Shown here one piece after another: positions 1-9,150 of a DNA stretch of 64,000 bases. Below the pieces are notes generated by a model that was not told where the DNA came from, did not search any database, and saw only the letters and a list, made by a program, of their open reading frames with translations. The position numbers and the translations under genes are program-made. Source of the DNA: Buchnera aphidicola (Meitanaphis elongallis) (GTDB lineage: Bacteria; Pseudomonadota; Gammaproteobacteria; Enterobacterales; Enterobacteriaceae); the NCBI GenBank assembly GCA_039830015.1, contig CP140033.1, positions 62,001 through 126,000 of the forward strand, read 5' to 3'. The stretch's first letter is position 1. Every line of letters starts with the position of its first letter.

Positions 1-294
1 AGTTATAGTAAAGTTGGTACCAAATTTACTAGTATTGTTTTCAACCATAAAAGGCAGTTCTAATTTTTTCCGTGTAGATTCTGTGATGCATAAGCATACA
101 ATTCCACTACCATATCGTATTGTTAATGCCATTTGTTCTATAGTCATTGTTTCTGCTGAAAAAATTAAATCACCTTCATTTTCTCGATTTATATCGTCTA
201 AAACAATAACTCCACGTCTTAGTTTAAGAGCTTTTATTGCATTTTCTACACGTTTCTTGGGATTAATAGAAAGGAAAGATTCATATATTTCCAT
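1..294 (-). CDS. ribB: 3,4-dihydroxy-2-butanone 4-phosphate synthase, 5' part (runs off the window)
   Basis: Read on the minus strand from an ATG at 292-294, the frame stays open for 98 codons to the window edge. The translation begins [20 protein letters not shown] and continues with the RibB motifs [14 protein letters not shown] (acidic metal/substrate loop), [19 protein letters not shown] and [12 protein letters not shown]. These align without gaps to the N-terminal half of E. coli RibB (about 217 aa). The enzyme converts ribulose-5-phosphate to the four-carbon precursor of riboflavin. Its pathway partner ribE lies at about 55 kb in this window. It is divergent from cca. I see no RFN/FMN riboswitch between the two genes. 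The plus-strand open frame over this interval is only its antisense shadow. Confidence 0.95.
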   Translation of the reverse strand, partial: MEIYESFLSINPKKRVENAIKALKLRRGVIVLDDINRENEGDLIFSAETMTIEQMALTIRYGSGIVCLCITESTRKKLELPFMVENNTSKFGTNFTIT

Positions 295-353
295 TTTTCA
301 CCTTTTTTAGTATATTTTATTATATTAGATATAATAATTAATTATGAAATGTG

Positions 354-384
354 ATTAAAACAGTATTTTATTACATGTTTTAAT
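354..384. other. Small hairpin in the ribB-cca divergent intergenic region
   Basis: A perfect 9-bp inverted repeat (ATTAAAACA at 354-362 and TGTTTTAAT at 376-384) encloses a 13-nt loop. It lies upstream of both ribB and cca. It is all A/T except one pair, so chance is possible in this composition. It does not resemble the G-rich FMN riboswitch fold. Confidence 0.3.
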
Positions 385-511
385 ATACTACGATATTTGT
401 TTAAAATAAATATTTCTAATATTTTATTAATGATGTTATACAAAAAATTCGTTGAATGTACAGTTATAATTTATACTATAGTTGTTTTTTAACAAAAAAA
501 GGAAGTTGTTT

Positions 512-1750
512 GTGAAAATATATTTGGTAGGAGGGGCTATTCGAGATCGATTGTTACATATTCCAGTGAGAGATAGAGATTGGGTAGTAGTTGGAGCTAC
601 GCCTGAAATATTATTAAGTTTAAACTTTAAGAAGGTAGGAAAGAGTTTTCCTGTTTTTTTACATCCAGATAGTAAAGAAGAGTATTCTTTAGCAAGAATA
701 GATAGAAAATTTGGCGTGGGATATACAGGATTTAAAACTGATTATTCTAATAAAGTGACTTTAGAAGAAGATTTGATGAGACGAGATTTGACAATTAATG
801 CTATAGCTCAAGATATAAATGGTAATTATATTGATTTTTTCGGTGGTTTAAAAGATTTAAAAAATAAGATATTGCGACATGTTTCTCCAGCGTTCTGCGA
901 AGATCCTTTAAGAATTTTAAGAGTGGCACGATTTTCTGCATCTCTTAATCATTTTGGTTTTCAAATTGCACAGGAAACGATGCAATTAATGATTGATATG
1001 GTAAAAAACAAAGAATTATTATCTTTAACTAAAGATAGGATTTGGAAAGAAACGGAAAAGGCATTGAAGACGCGTAATCTTCATGTATATTTTCAAGTTT
1101 TATATAGTTGTAATGCTTTGTCTATTATATTTCCTGAAATTAATTTAGCATATCGATGTGAATTACAAAGGATTATGGGATACTATCAAAAAGTCTGTTT
1201 TAGGTCTAATATATTTTTAGAAATTGCAAAAATTTCTAATTTAAACGAAGATATTGACATTAAATTTACTTATTTATGTAATATTGTTTGTCAATTTATA
1301 ACATTTGATATTAATTATTTTTTTCTCAGCATGCGTAATATCATTGCAAAAAAATTAATAAAAATATTATGTAATCGGTTACATATACCTTCTTATATAA
1401 AAGATTTATCTATTATTTTTGTTGAACATTGTAATTTTTTGAGTTTAATTTGTATTCAATCTTCAGAAAGTATAATGATATTTTTTAAAAAGATAGATGC
1501 CTGGAGGAAACCTGATAGGATAAAAAAATTGTCCCTTTTAATTGATTTATATATGTTAAATTTTTTAAATATGAAGAGTATAAATATATGTCAAGGAAAT
1601 TTTTTAAAACGTGTTTTTGATATTTCTAATAATATTTCTATTAAACCCATTATATATGCAGGATTTATAGGAATCGAAATACGTAGGGAGTTAGTTCGTT
1701 TAAGAACAATTGCAATTGATAAATGGAGAAGAGATTCGAGTTGTTTATGA
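512..1750 (+). CDS. cca: CCA-adding enzyme (tRNA nucleotidyltransferase)
   Basis: Adds or repairs the 3' CCA of tRNAs. The start chosen is GTG at 512, preceded by GGAAG at 501-505. It gives an N-terminus (VKIYLVGGAIRDRLL) that aligns exactly with E. coli Cca; a TTG 30 bases upstream also keeps the frame open but adds an unmatched extension. The nucleotidyltransferase core is intact: GGxxRD at residues 7-12, the metal-binding Asp pair DRD at 21-23, RRDLTINA, and the EDPLRILRVARF helix. The protein is 412 aa, about the usual length. The HD phosphohydrolase motif of the E. coli enzyme (CHDLGK) is replaced by CNIVCQ, and the following histidine-rich loop is missing. Nucleotidyltransferase function is therefore likely, but the 2'3'-cyclic phosphodiesterase/phosphatase side activity is probably lost. 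It overlaps the 3' end of convergent uppP by 6 bp. Confidence 0.95.
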   Translation: MKIYLVGGAIRDRLLHIPVRDRDWVVVGATPEILLSLNFKKVGKSFPVFLHPDSKEEYSLARIDRKFGVGYTGFKTDYSNKVTLEEDLMRRDLTINAIAQDINGNYIDFFGGLKDLKNKILRHVSPAFCEDPLRILRVARFSASLNHFGFQIAQETMQLMIDMVKNKELLSLTKDRIWKETEKALKTRNLHVYFQVLYSCNALSIIFPEINLAYRCELQRIMGYYQKVCFRSNIFLEIAKISNLNEDIDIKFTYLCNIVCQFITFDINYFFLSMRNIIAKKLIKILCNRLHIPSYIKDLSIIFVEHCNFLSLICIQSSESIMIFFKKIDAWRKPDRIKKLSLLIDLYMLNFLNMKSINICQGNFLKRVFDISNNISIKPIIYAGFIGIEIRRELVRLRTIAIDKWRRDSSCL

Positions 1751-2572
1751 ATGATAAAAAAATAAATAAATTATGCAAGATAGTATTAGACGATAAATAA
1801 TGAATGGTACAAAAGAACAAGTGCTAATTATTTTAAATAAGAGATTTATGTAAAGACTGGATGTAATAAAAGAAGATAGAAACCCTATTATGAAAATAAG
1901 TATATCACACCGTGATAGAATTTGAATATTGTTAATTATATCTAAGGCAATTGCCCCAAAGAAAATTGGAACTGATATAATAAAAGAGAAATATGTAGCT
2001 TTATATTGGCTGAGCCCCATAAGAACACCTATAGAGATAGTAGAACAAGATCTAGAAAATCCAGGCCATAGTGCTAAACATTGAAAACATCCTATAATAA
2101 ACGATCTAAATAAATTTATGTTTTTATTTCTATATTTTATTTTTTTTTTGAATATTTCAGATAATGTTAACAATATAGAACCGAATATTAACGATAATAA
2201 TATGTTATTAGGAGTAAACAAAGATTTGATATATTTGTTAAAAAAAAGCCCTAATAGTGCTATAGGAAATATTCCAAGAAATATATAGATACATGATAAA
2301 TCGTTGTCACAAGCAGATTGAGTTTTTACTCTACATAGAGAATAAAATAGTTGAATAAATGTGTTCTTGAAATATAATAGTATAGACAATGATGTACCAC
2401 ATTGCATGAATGTGTTCAAAATATCTATTTCATTTTTTTTTATTTGAAAAATTTTAGAAAAAATGATTATGTGACTAGTTGAAGAAATTGGAAAAAATTC
2501 TGTAATTCCTTCAATTATTCCGAGAATAATAGTAGTTAAAATATGATAAATGTTGGGTGTATATATGTGCAT
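1745..2572 (-). CDS. uppP: Undecaprenyl-diphosphate phosphatase
   Basis: Integral membrane phosphatase (BacA/UppP family) that recycles undecaprenyl diphosphate to the lipid carrier used for peptidoglycan synthesis. The 275-aa length matches E. coli (273 aa). The two family signatures are visible: EGITEFFPISSTSH near residue 20 (catalytic Glu/Ser/His region) and GFSRSCSTISIGVLMG near residue 170. Several hydrophobic segments are present, as expected for a polytopic inner-membrane protein. The ATG start follows MHIYTPNIYHILTT. The gene is convergent with cca, overlapping by 6 bp, as in the E. coli cca-bacA neighbourhood. It lies downstream of crr on the same strand but is separated from it by a strong hairpin. 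Confidence 0.95.
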   Translation of the reverse strand: MHIYTPNIYHILTTIILGIIEGITEFFPISSTSHIIIFSKIFQIKKNEIDILNTFMQCGTSLSILLYFKNTFIQLFYSLCRVKTQSACDNDLSCIYIFLGIFPIALLGLFFNKYIKSLFTPNNILLSLIFGSILLTLSEIFKKKIKYRNKNINLFRSFIIGCFQCLALWPGFSRSCSTISIGVLMGLSQYKATYFSFIISVPIFFGAIALDIINNIQILSRCDILIFIIGFLSSFITSSLYINLLFKIISTCSFVPFIIYRLILSCIIYLFFYHS

Positions 2573-2619
2573 GTTAATTCAATATGTATTATAAATTTTG
2601 TATTAAAATATTTAGTAAA

Positions 2620-2657
2620 ATAGGTAAAACGGATGGTTTTTAAACCGTTTTACCTAT
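2620..2657 (-). terminator. Hairpin terminator of the pts operon, downstream of crr
   Basis: A perfect 13-bp inverted repeat (ATAGGTAAAACGG at 2620-2632, CCGTTTTACCTAT at 2645-2657) with a 12-nt loop lies 8 bp past the crr stop. On the minus strand the stem is followed by TTTTA. It is the longest and most GC-containing stem near the operon, and it sits between crr and uppP. An intrinsic terminator or 3'-end stabiliser is the simplest reading. Confidence 0.75.
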
Positions 2658-2664
2658 AGAAATA

Positions 2665-3171
2665 TTATTTTTTTATAGAAAAAATTATATCTTTACCTGC
2701 AACAACTTGCCCGGATTTTTTATGTATTTCTTTAAATGTTTCTATGTTTGATACAACTACAGGTGTTAATATAGATTTAGCTGTCTTTTGTAATAGAGGC
2801 AAGTTAAGGTTAATAATTGGATCTCCTATTTTTATAGTTTGGTTTTCTTGAGCAATTTTTTCAAATCCAATACCTTTTAAGTTGACTGTATCTATTCCAA
2901 AATGTACAAACAACTCGATGTTGTTTTTTTTTGATTTAATTGAAAAAGCGTGTAACGTTTTGAATATTTTTCCAATAGTTCCATCGATTGGTGCTAATAT
3001 AACATTACTATTTGGTAAAATAGCTATTCCATCTCCTACTATTTTTTTTGAAAATACTATGTCTGGAACGTCTTCAATGTTAACTATACTTCCAGACAAT
3101 GGAGCAAAAATATTTATTGTTGTATTAGATATTGTGTTTTTATTGCTAAAAAAATTAGAAAACAAATTCAT
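2665..3171 (-). CDS. crr: PTS glucose-specific EIIA component (EIIA-Glc)
   Basis: Accepts phosphate from HPr and passes it to EIIB of the glucose-type permease. The start chosen is the ATG at 3171, which gives [12 protein letters not shown], 168 aa against 169 in E. coli, with AGGA (in AACAGGAAAAAATATG) properly spaced upstream. A longer in-frame start overlapping ptsI by 26 bp is less likely. Family motifs are intact: [37 protein letters not shown], the HAFSI histidine, and the phospho-accepting His in [11 protein letters not shown] near residue 90. It is the last gene of ptsH-ptsI-crr, 25 bp after ptsI, and is followed by a hairpin. No EIIBC gene is present in this window. Confidence 0.95.
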   Translation of the reverse strand: MNLFSNFFSNKNTISNTTINIFAPLSGSIVNIEDVPDIVFSKKIVGDGIAILPNSNVILAPIDGTIGKIFKTLHAFSIKSKKNNIELFVHFGIDTVNLKGIGFEKIAQENQTIKIGDPIINLNLPLLQKTAKSILTPVVVSNIETFKEIHKKSGQVVAGKDIIFSIKK

Positions 3172-3196
3172 ATTTTTTCCTGTTAATAATTTTTTG

Positions 3197-4915
3197 TTAA
3201 CTATTTCTGCAAAATTCGTCAATAATATTCATTATTTCTTTTGATGTTGGTTTGGATAAAACGTTTTTTGCTAGGTGCGTGGCATCTATAAAATTTGTTT
3301 TTCGAATTATTTTTTTGATTTTTGGAATAGTTGATGCGCTCATACTAAATTCATCTAAACCCATACCGAGTAGTAATGCAGTAGCTTTTTCATTTCCAGC
3401 TAGTTCTCCACACATTCCAGTCCATTTTCCAGCGTTATGAGCAGCGTTGATAATTTTTTGAATCAAGTTTAGCACAGAAGGACTCATGGGATCATATAAA
3501 TTTGATATTGAATCGTTTCCTCTGTCTACAGCTAGCGTGTATTGTGTTAGGTCATTGCTTCCGATGCTAAAGAAATCTACTTCTTTTGCTAAATGATTAG
3601 CTATTATAGCAGATGCTGGAGTTTCTATCATGATTCCTATTTCTATTTTTGAATTAAATTTTATTTTTTTATGTTTGAGTATAGTTTTCAATTTTTCTAG
3701 TTCTTCTTTTAAACTCCGTACTTCTTCTACAGAAATAATCATAGGAAACATTATTTTTAGTTTTCCGAAAACAGATGCTCTTAATATTGCAGTTAATTGA
3801 GCATGTAGAATTTCTTTTTTATCCATTGCTATTCGGATAGCTCGCCATCCTAAAAAAGGATTATCTTCTTTAGGAATATTCATGTATGAAAGATTTTTAT
3901 CACCTCCTATATCCATAGTTCTTATTATTACGGATTTTTCTTTCATGGTTTCTGCTACTATTTTGTATGCGTTAAATTGTTCTTCTTCACTTGGAAAAGA
4001 AGTACGATTCATGAACAAAAATTCTGTTCGGTAAAGTCCAATACATTCAGCTCCATGTTTTTTTGCGTTTTCAATATCATGTATGGTGCTTATATTTGCC
4101 CCAATTTTTATTTTATGCCCATCTATGGTAATTGCATTTAAATATTTTAATTGTGTTAAATCGTTTTTTTCTAATTCGTATTTTTTTTTTAGTTTTTTTA
4201 GTTTTTTTATTTTGGATTCGTTTGGATTAATAAATATAGCGTTATTAATACCATCTAATATTAGGAAATCATTATTATTTACTTTTTGTGTTATATTTCC
4301 GGTTCCAACAATTGCGGGTATTTCTAGAGAACGGGCCATAATAGAAGTATGTGATGTTTGTCCACCTAGATCTGTAATGAATCCTAATACTTTATTTAAT
4401 TTTATTTGAGCAGTTTCCGAAGGAGTTAGATCTTTAGCTATTAAAATAACAGGATTTTGAATGTGATTGAGATCGACGATATTTAAATTTAGTATATTTT
4501 TAATTAGTCTATTTCCAATATCTCTAATATCAATAGCTCTGTTTCTTAAATATTCATCATCTAGTTTTGCTAGTGTTTCCGCTTGTTTTTCGATCACAAC
4601 TTGAGTTGCGTATTCTGCTGAAAAACATTTTCTTTTAATAAGATGTAATACATTTTGTTCTAGTTCTTCATCTTCTATTAACATAATGTGTCCTTCAAAA
4701 ATGTCTTCTTTTTTATTTTTGAAGTTTTTTGCTACTTGCAATTTAATAATGTGAAGTTGATCAATGGTTTTAGATTTTCCTTGAACAAATTTTTTGATCT
4801 CTTGTTTAATTTCATTATGTTTAATTTTATTTTTATTAATAAGAATGTTTTCTTCTATTAGTAGTAGTGCATTTCCAAAAGCGATACCTGGAGATGCTAA
4901 AATTCCTGAAATCAT
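3197..4915 (-). CDS. ptsI: PTS enzyme I (phosphoenolpyruvate-protein phosphotransferase)
   Basis: First step of the phosphotransferase system: takes phosphate from PEP and gives it to HPr. The protein is 572 aa against 575 in E. coli. The active-site histidine lies in [13 protein letters not shown] near residue 190. The PEP-binding barrel motifs [36 protein letters not shown] and the catalytic Cys in [10 protein letters not shown] near residue 500 are all present, so the enzyme looks fully functional. The ATG start gives [14 protein letters not shown], as in the family. It lies between ptsH (158 bp upstream, with an intercistronic palindrome) and crr (25 bp downstream), all on the minus strand. 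Confidence 0.97.
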   Translation of the reverse strand: MISGILASPGIAFGNALLLIEENILINKNKIKHNEIKQEIKKFVQGKSKTIDQLHIIKLQVAKNFKNKKEDIFEGHIMLIEDEELEQNVLHLIKRKCFSAEYATQVVIEKQAETLAKLDDEYLRNRAIDIRDIGNRLIKNILNLNIVDLNHIQNPVILIAKDLTPSETAQIKLNKVLGFITDLGGQTSHTSIMARSLEIPAIVGTGNITQKVNNNDFLILDGINNAIFINPNESKIKKLKKLKKKYELEKNDLTQLKYLNAITIDGHKIKIGANISTIHDIENAKKHGAECIGLYRTEFLFMNRTSFPSEEEQFNAYKIVAETMKEKSVIIRTMDIGGDKNLSYMNIPKEDNPFLGWRAIRIAMDKKEILHAQLTAILRASVFGKLKIMFPMIISVEEVRSLKEELEKLKTILKHKKIKFNSKIEIGIMIETPASAIIANHLAKEVDFFSIGSNDLTQYTLAVDRGNDSISNLYDPMSPSVLNLIQKIINAAHNAGKWTGMCGELAGNEKATALLLGMGLDEFSMSASTIPKIKKIIRKTNFIDATHLAKNVLSKPTSKEIMNIIDEFCRNS

Positions 4916-5003
4916 AATATTACCCTTAACATAACAATATGTTATATTTTTATGATAGTAATTTGTTGGTCTCAGGTAATATTATATTAATGAGTATATA
5001 TTA

Positions 5004-5029
5004 TCCGGAAGTAACATTATACTTCCGGA
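5004..5029 (-). other. Intercistronic palindrome between ptsH and ptsI
   Basis: A perfect 10-bp stem, TCCGGAAGTA at 5004-5013 and TACTTCCGGA at 5020-5029, with a 6-nt loop. The CCGG core stands out against a very AT-rich background. No long U-run follows on the minus strand, so it is more likely an mRNA processing or stability hairpin, or a partial attenuator that raises ptsH over ptsI, than a strict terminator. It is also a candidate dyad for a binding protein. Confidence 0.65.
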
Positions 5030-5073
5030 AAAATTGTACTATGATAATATTTAATATTTTAAGACACAAATTT

Positions 5074-5331
5074 TTATTTAAGTGTTTTTATAAGTTTTTC
5101 TAAGTTTTCTACTGCTATTTTTTCGTCTTGTCCATTTGCAGAAATAGTAATTAAACTATTTTTTACTAAGCCTAATGTTTGTAGTTTAAATAGACTTTTT
5201 GCATTTACAGATTTTCCATTAGAAATAATGTTTATTTCTGAAATAAATTTTTTGGCTTCTTTTACTAAAAGTGCAGCAGGACGGGTATGTAATCCATGAG
5301 GATTAGTAATTAAAATTTCTTTTTGAAACAT
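5074..5331 (-). CDS. ptsH: Phosphocarrier protein HPr
   Basis: Small cytoplasmic carrier that shuttles phosphate from enzyme I to EIIA proteins. The 85-aa length is identical to E. coli HPr. The active-site His15 is in [11 protein letters not shown], and the regulatory-site equivalent Ser46 lies in [12 protein letters not shown]. The start is ATG ([10 protein letters not shown]), with a GGGAGAAAATGA-type upstream sequence on the minus strand. It is the first gene of ptsH-ptsI-crr. The region upstream to the eroded cysK (5332-5606) is AT-rich and would have to hold the operon promoter, but I cannot single out a convincing one. Confidence 0.97.
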   Translation of the reverse strand: MFQKEILITNPHGLHTRPAALLVKEAKKFISEINIISNGKSVNAKSLFKLQTLGLVKNSLITISANGQDEKIAVENLEKLIKTLK

Positions 5332-5606
5332 TCATTTTCTCCCTAATTTTATTTTAAATTACTTAAATAAAATTAGTATATAATATTATAAAACATTTAT
5401 TATTTTAATTTAATTAAATATTTTAATGTAAGATACTATAAAATTAATATCAATTTTTGCTGTTATATTTAATTTATAGCATTTATGTATTTGAAAACTG
5501 TCGTATTGTTTTAGTTTGTACGTACAGAAACATATTGTTTAAAATAATTTAAAATGATGTTTGTATAAAATAGCAAATTATTTTGATAATTAATATTGTT
5601 AATCTA

Positions 5607-6548
5607 ACTTATAAATTTGAAAATAATGTTGTATTCAAATATTGTTCTCCAGAAGAAGGGAAAATAGTTATTATACATTTTTTGAAGGAATCTTTTTTAT
5701 AATCTTAATACAGCAGTATCGCTGCTTTAGATTATGTTTCGGATGAAGTTCTTTCTTCTTTCATTAATTTTGCGTAGTAAATATAGCTTTTCAATTAGAT
5801 ACTGTAATCACTCGATCAATTTAGTTTAAATTTAAGTTCTTTGGTATAAAATTAGTTTCTGTTCTTTTTGTTTTATGATGTTCTGGTCTTAAGTTTGTAC
5901 CATTTAAGTGTGGAATAATTGTTGAAGAATTGTATGGTTCTACAGTAATTCTGATAAGTTTGTCTTTTTTCTTTATTTTTAATGAGTTAAGAAACTTCTG
6001 TAATAGTTCCACCTATTTTGACATTTAATGTCAACACATTTAGTTTTTCATTTATATTATTCCAAATTTTTGGATTAATGGTTTTTCGTGTATTTCCGGA
6101 TTTGAAGGATTTTCAAATCGTTTCAGTAATGCATATATGTTTTAGGATTTCTTAGCATTATATGTCTTTTTTGATTTATAACTTCTTGTATTTCTTTTGA
6201 ACTATTTTAATTTTATAGTAGTACTTAAAGGCGTTAATAAGTTTTTTACGTTCAATAGACATTTTATTTGGTATGATTAGTATAATTTTGTGTTTTTTAG
6301 TTGTAGTAATTTAAGATAAAGCAATTTCTATATTTCCATTTATAGTTTCAATAATAGTTTTTCTTTTTTAACACGCTACATTTTGTGCAGAATTCTATAT
6401 CATATTAGTTTTAATGTGATATCTTACGCTAAAATTAGGATTTTTAGGTTCGATTTTTACTAAAATATACCCCCCTTACTTATTTTGTTTAGCTTAAAAA
6501 TAGTTTATTACTAATAGTAGTTGTGTTATTTGAATAAATTTTATTCAT
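5607..6548 (-). pseudogene. cysK: Decayed cysteine synthase A (O-acetylserine sulfhydrylase)
   Basis: Reading the minus strand in all three frames recovers CysK from end to end, interrupted by many stops and frameshifts. From the 5' end: MNKIYSNNTTTISN (ATG at 6546-6548); ILVKIEPKNPNFSVRYHIKTNMI (E. coli [23 protein letters not shown]); NKMSIERKKLINAF; FENPSNPEIHEKP; GTITEVS; VEPYNSSTIIPHLNGTNLRPEHHK then NFIPKNLNLN (5821-6012); VITVSN then LMKEE; and IFPSSGEQYLNTTLFSNL near 5610-5660. The span of about 942 bp would encode about 314 codons (E. coli 323). The PLP-lysine segment reads as SVRYHIKTNM rather than [10 protein letters not shown], so the active-site Lys is also gone. It sits beside ptsH as in E. 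coli. The 63-codon open frame inside it is not a separate gene. Confidence 0.92.
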
Positions 6549-6928
6549 ATTTTTTTATAGTAATTATACACATGTTATTTAACAATATACTGAACTATAT
6601 TGAAAAATTAAATTTTTTAACATGATGAAAAGTTTTTTTGCATTTAAAACAAATTTTGTATACATACTTTTTAAATTAATTAGTAATTATTGTAAACATA
6701 TAATATGAAATATTGTTGTTAACACAATTTAGTTAGCTACTAGCTTATGTTATTAAATTATTTAAGTTATGACGTTATTTATAATTGTGATTATACTAAA
6801 ATTATACGGTTTTATATTTGGAAGATCGTTTTAAATAATTGTTATTATTAACATGAAATATTTTCATTGATAAAATTTTATTTTTTTGTTGATTTATAGA
6901 TAATTTTAATTTATATGATCGGTGTTCT
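6549..6928. other. Intergenic region between the cysK relic and ligA, no gene recognised
   Basis: About 380 bp of AT-rich DNA with stops in all frames. E. coli has cysZ and zipA between cysK and ligA. I looked for traces of both and saw none that I could align. The ligA promoter should lie here. Confidence 0.5.
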
Positions 6929-8959
6929 ATGATGTTTATAAAAAATTATATATTAAGATTAAAAGAAAGAATGCGCTATCACGAATATTTATATCATTCT
7001 CTTGGTTCTCCGATAATTTCTGATTGCAGATATGATTTTTTAATAGAAAAGCTAAATTATTTGAAAAAGAAATATAAACATTTGTTTGCAGAAGAAGATT
7101 TTTTTGTTTCTTCAGTAGGAGCTCCAGGTATAGCTGGATTGAAACGATATAAGCATATAACTCCTATGTTATCTTTAAATCATGTATTTGATACTAATAG
7201 TTATTTAAATTTTGACAGGAAGATTAAACGTTTTTTAAAAGAAATAAGAATTGCTTTCTGCTGTGAACTTAAAATTGATGGTTTAGCTTTAAATTTGATA
7301 TATAAAAAGGGAATATTAATCAGGGCAATGACTAGAGGCGATGGAATTATAGGAGAGGATGTCACTAATAATGTTCGTATGATTTCTTCTATTCCTAACA
7401 AATTGCATGGAATAAACGTGCCTAGAAAGTTAGAAGTAAGAGGAGAAATATTTATGTTAAAAAGTAATTTAATGCGATTAAATAGTGAGGCAATCAATAA
7501 TCATACTAAGATATTTTCTAATACTAGAAATGCATCTTCTGGATTATTGCGTCAAAAGTGTTCTAAAACAACTATTATAAATAATTTGACATTTTGTTGC
7601 TATGGATATGGTTATTATCCTAGGTATACAAACATTTTTAGTCATTATCATAGATTACTTCAATTGCATCGTTGGGGACTACCAATTAGTGGGTATAATT
7701 CTATATTTTATTCTTATAGTGATGTTTTGCATTTTTTTGAAAAAATTAAAAATGTACGACAATTTTTAGATTTTGATATTGATGGAATAGTTGTAAAAGT
7801 TGATTCTGTTATTTTACAGAGTAAATTGGGATATATGAATACAGCACCGCGATGGGCCATAGCGATAAAGTTTATTGATCAAGAAAAAATTTCTAAAATT
7901 TTGAATGTTATATATCAGGTTGGGAGAACGGGAGTAATAACCCCCGTTGCTATAATTGATCCTGTTCGCATATCTGGTGTAACTATAGGGAAGGTATCTT
8001 TATATAACTTTGGCGAGATTAAAAGATTAGGTGTGCGTATAGGAGATTTTATTAAGGTTAAGCGTTCTGGAGATGTAATTCCTAAGATAATTAGTGTTAT
8101 TGGAAATTGTTGTTCTGATGATGTATCACAAATAGAATTTCCTCGTTTGTGTCCAGTTTGTAAATCTGTGCTTAAAGTAGACGATGAATTTGTTAAAGTG
8201 CGTTGTATGCAAGGTTTAAAATGTAGCGGGCAACTTAAGAGAATGTTGTATTATTTTTGCTCTAAAGATGGTTTGAACATTTGTGGATTGGGTTTTAAAA
8301 TTATTAGTAAATTAGTAGATAAAAATTATATTAAAAATTTTTCAGATTTTTTTAGTCTTACTTATAAATTACTTATTAGTTTAGATGACATCGGAAAAAA
8401 AACGGCAATCAATATTATTAGTGCTATTAATAGATCTAGGGATATTACTTTTTCTAAGTTTTTGTGTTCTTTAGGAATATGCGAAGTTGGATTTGTTAAA
8501 TCAAAAATCATTGCTCAACATTTTAGGTCTTTAGACAACTTAATGAATTCAACATTACAAGAACTTTGTTTATTGAAAGGAATTGGATTGAGCACTGCAC
8601 ATCACTTATTTAATTTTATAAATAAAAAAGTTAACAGAGAAATTATTTTTAGTTTATCGAAAAATTTAAATATATCTTTGAGTTATATACGATCTGATGA
8701 AATAGTAAGAAGATCGAATCTATTTTTTAAAAAAAAAGTAGTTATTAGTGGTTCATTTAACAAATTTTCTCGTACTAAAGTTATATATTGGATAAATAAG
8801 TTAGAAGGGCGTGTTATGTCAAATGTTTCAAAAAACACAGATTATATTATATTAGGAAAAAATCCAGGACATAAATTTGTTAAATCTAAAGAATTTAATT
8901 TAAAAGTAATATTAGAACAAGAGTTGTTAGATACAATTAAAAAGTTTTTTGAATTATAA
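6929..8959 (+). CDS. ligA: NAD-dependent DNA ligase
   Basis: Seals nicks between Okazaki fragments and in repair using NAD+. The protein is 676 aa (E. coli 671). Domain Ia motif HEYLYH is near residue 18. The adenylation-domain catalytic lysine is in CELKIDGLALN near residue 115, followed by TRGDGIIGEDVT and LEVRGEIF. DFDIDGIVVKV and WAIAIKF mark the second half of the nucleotidyltransferase fold, and QVGRTGVITPVA the OB fold. The zinc finger is CPVC...C....C near residues 410-430. Helix-hairpin-helix repeats and a C-terminal BRCT domain (KKKVVISGSFNKFSR...SKNTDYIILG) complete it. Two adjacent ATGs (6929 and 6932) are both usable starts. It is followed by convergent tRNA genes. Confidence 0.97.
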   Translation: MMFIKNYILRLKERMRYHEYLYHSLGSPIISDCRYDFLIEKLNYLKKKYKHLFAEEDFFVSSVGAPGIAGLKRYKHITPMLSLNHVFDTNSYLNFDRKIKRFLKEIRIAFCCELKIDGLALNLIYKKGILIRAMTRGDGIIGEDVTNNVRMISSIPNKLHGINVPRKLEVRGEIFMLKSNLMRLNSEAINNHTKIFSNTRNASSGLLRQKCSKTTIINNLTFCCYGYGYYPRYTNIFSHYHRLLQLHRWGLPISGYNSIFYSYSDVLHFFEKIKNVRQFLDFDIDGIVVKVDSVILQSKLGYMNTAPRWAIAIKFIDQEKISKILNVIYQVGRTGVITPVAIIDPVRISGVTIGKVSLYNFGEIKRLGVRIGDFIKVKRSGDVIPKIISVIGNCCSDDVSQIEFPRLCPVCKSVLKVDDEFVKVRCMQGLKCSGQLKRMLYYFCSKDGLNICGLGFKIISKLVDKNYIKNFSDFFSLTYKLLISLDDIGKKTAINIISAINRSRDITFSKFLCSLGICEVGFVKSKIIAQHFRSLDNLMNSTLQELCLLKGIGLSTAHHLFNFINKKVNREIIFSLSKNLNISLSYIRSDEIVRRSNLFFKKKVVISGSFNKFSRTKVIYWINKLEGRVMSNVSKNTDYIILGKNPGHKFVKSKEFNLKVILEQELLDTIKKFFEL

Positions 8960-8976
8960 TATATAAAATCACACTT

Positions 8977-9049
8977 TGGGTCGTGCAGGATTTGAACCTG
9001 CGACCAATTGATTAAAAGTCAACTGCTCTACCAACTGAGCTAACGACCC
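8977..9049 (-). tRNA. tRNA-Lys (anticodon UUU)
   Basis: The minus-strand sequence folds as a canonical 73-nt tRNA. The acceptor stem is GGGTCGT/ACGACCC with discriminator A. The D arm is AGCTCAGTTGGTAGAGC, the anticodon loop CTTTTAA gives anticodon TTT, and the T arm is GGTTCAAATCC. It is nearly identical to E. coli tRNA-Lys. The 3' CCA is not encoded. It is the second gene of a two-tRNA transcript with tRNA-Val, matching the val-lys tRNA cluster next to gltX in E. coli. Confidence 0.98.
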
Positions 9050-9067
9050 TTATCATTTTATATACAA

Positions 9068-9140
9068 TGGGTGATGACGGATTTGAACCGCCGACCTTCT
9101 CCGTGTAAAGGAGAAGCTCTACCAACTGAGCTAATCACCC
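9068..9140 (-). tRNA. tRNA-Val (anticodon UAC)
   Basis: The minus-strand sequence folds as a 73-nt tRNA. The acceptor stem is GGGTGAT/ATCACCC with discriminator A. The anticodon loop TTTACAC between TCTCC and GGAGA gives anticodon TAC. The T loop is GTTCAAATC. It matches E. coli tRNA-Val(UAC). The CCA end is not encoded. It lies 18 bp upstream of tRNA-Lys on the same strand, behind a strong promoter, and is divergent from gltX. Confidence 0.98.
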
Positions 9141-9150
9141 TTATGTATCT

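Noticed and set aside
14..310. 98-codon plus-strand open frame at the left edge
   Set aside because: It is the antisense of ribB, whose minus-strand translation matches RibB motif by motif.
295..511. Possible FMN riboswitch upstream of ribB
   Set aside because: The G-rich conserved RFN elements are absent; only a short A/T hairpin is present.
5821..6012. 63-codon minus-strand frame as a small novel gene
   Set aside because: Its residues align with the C-terminal third of CysK and sit in the middle of the cysK relic.
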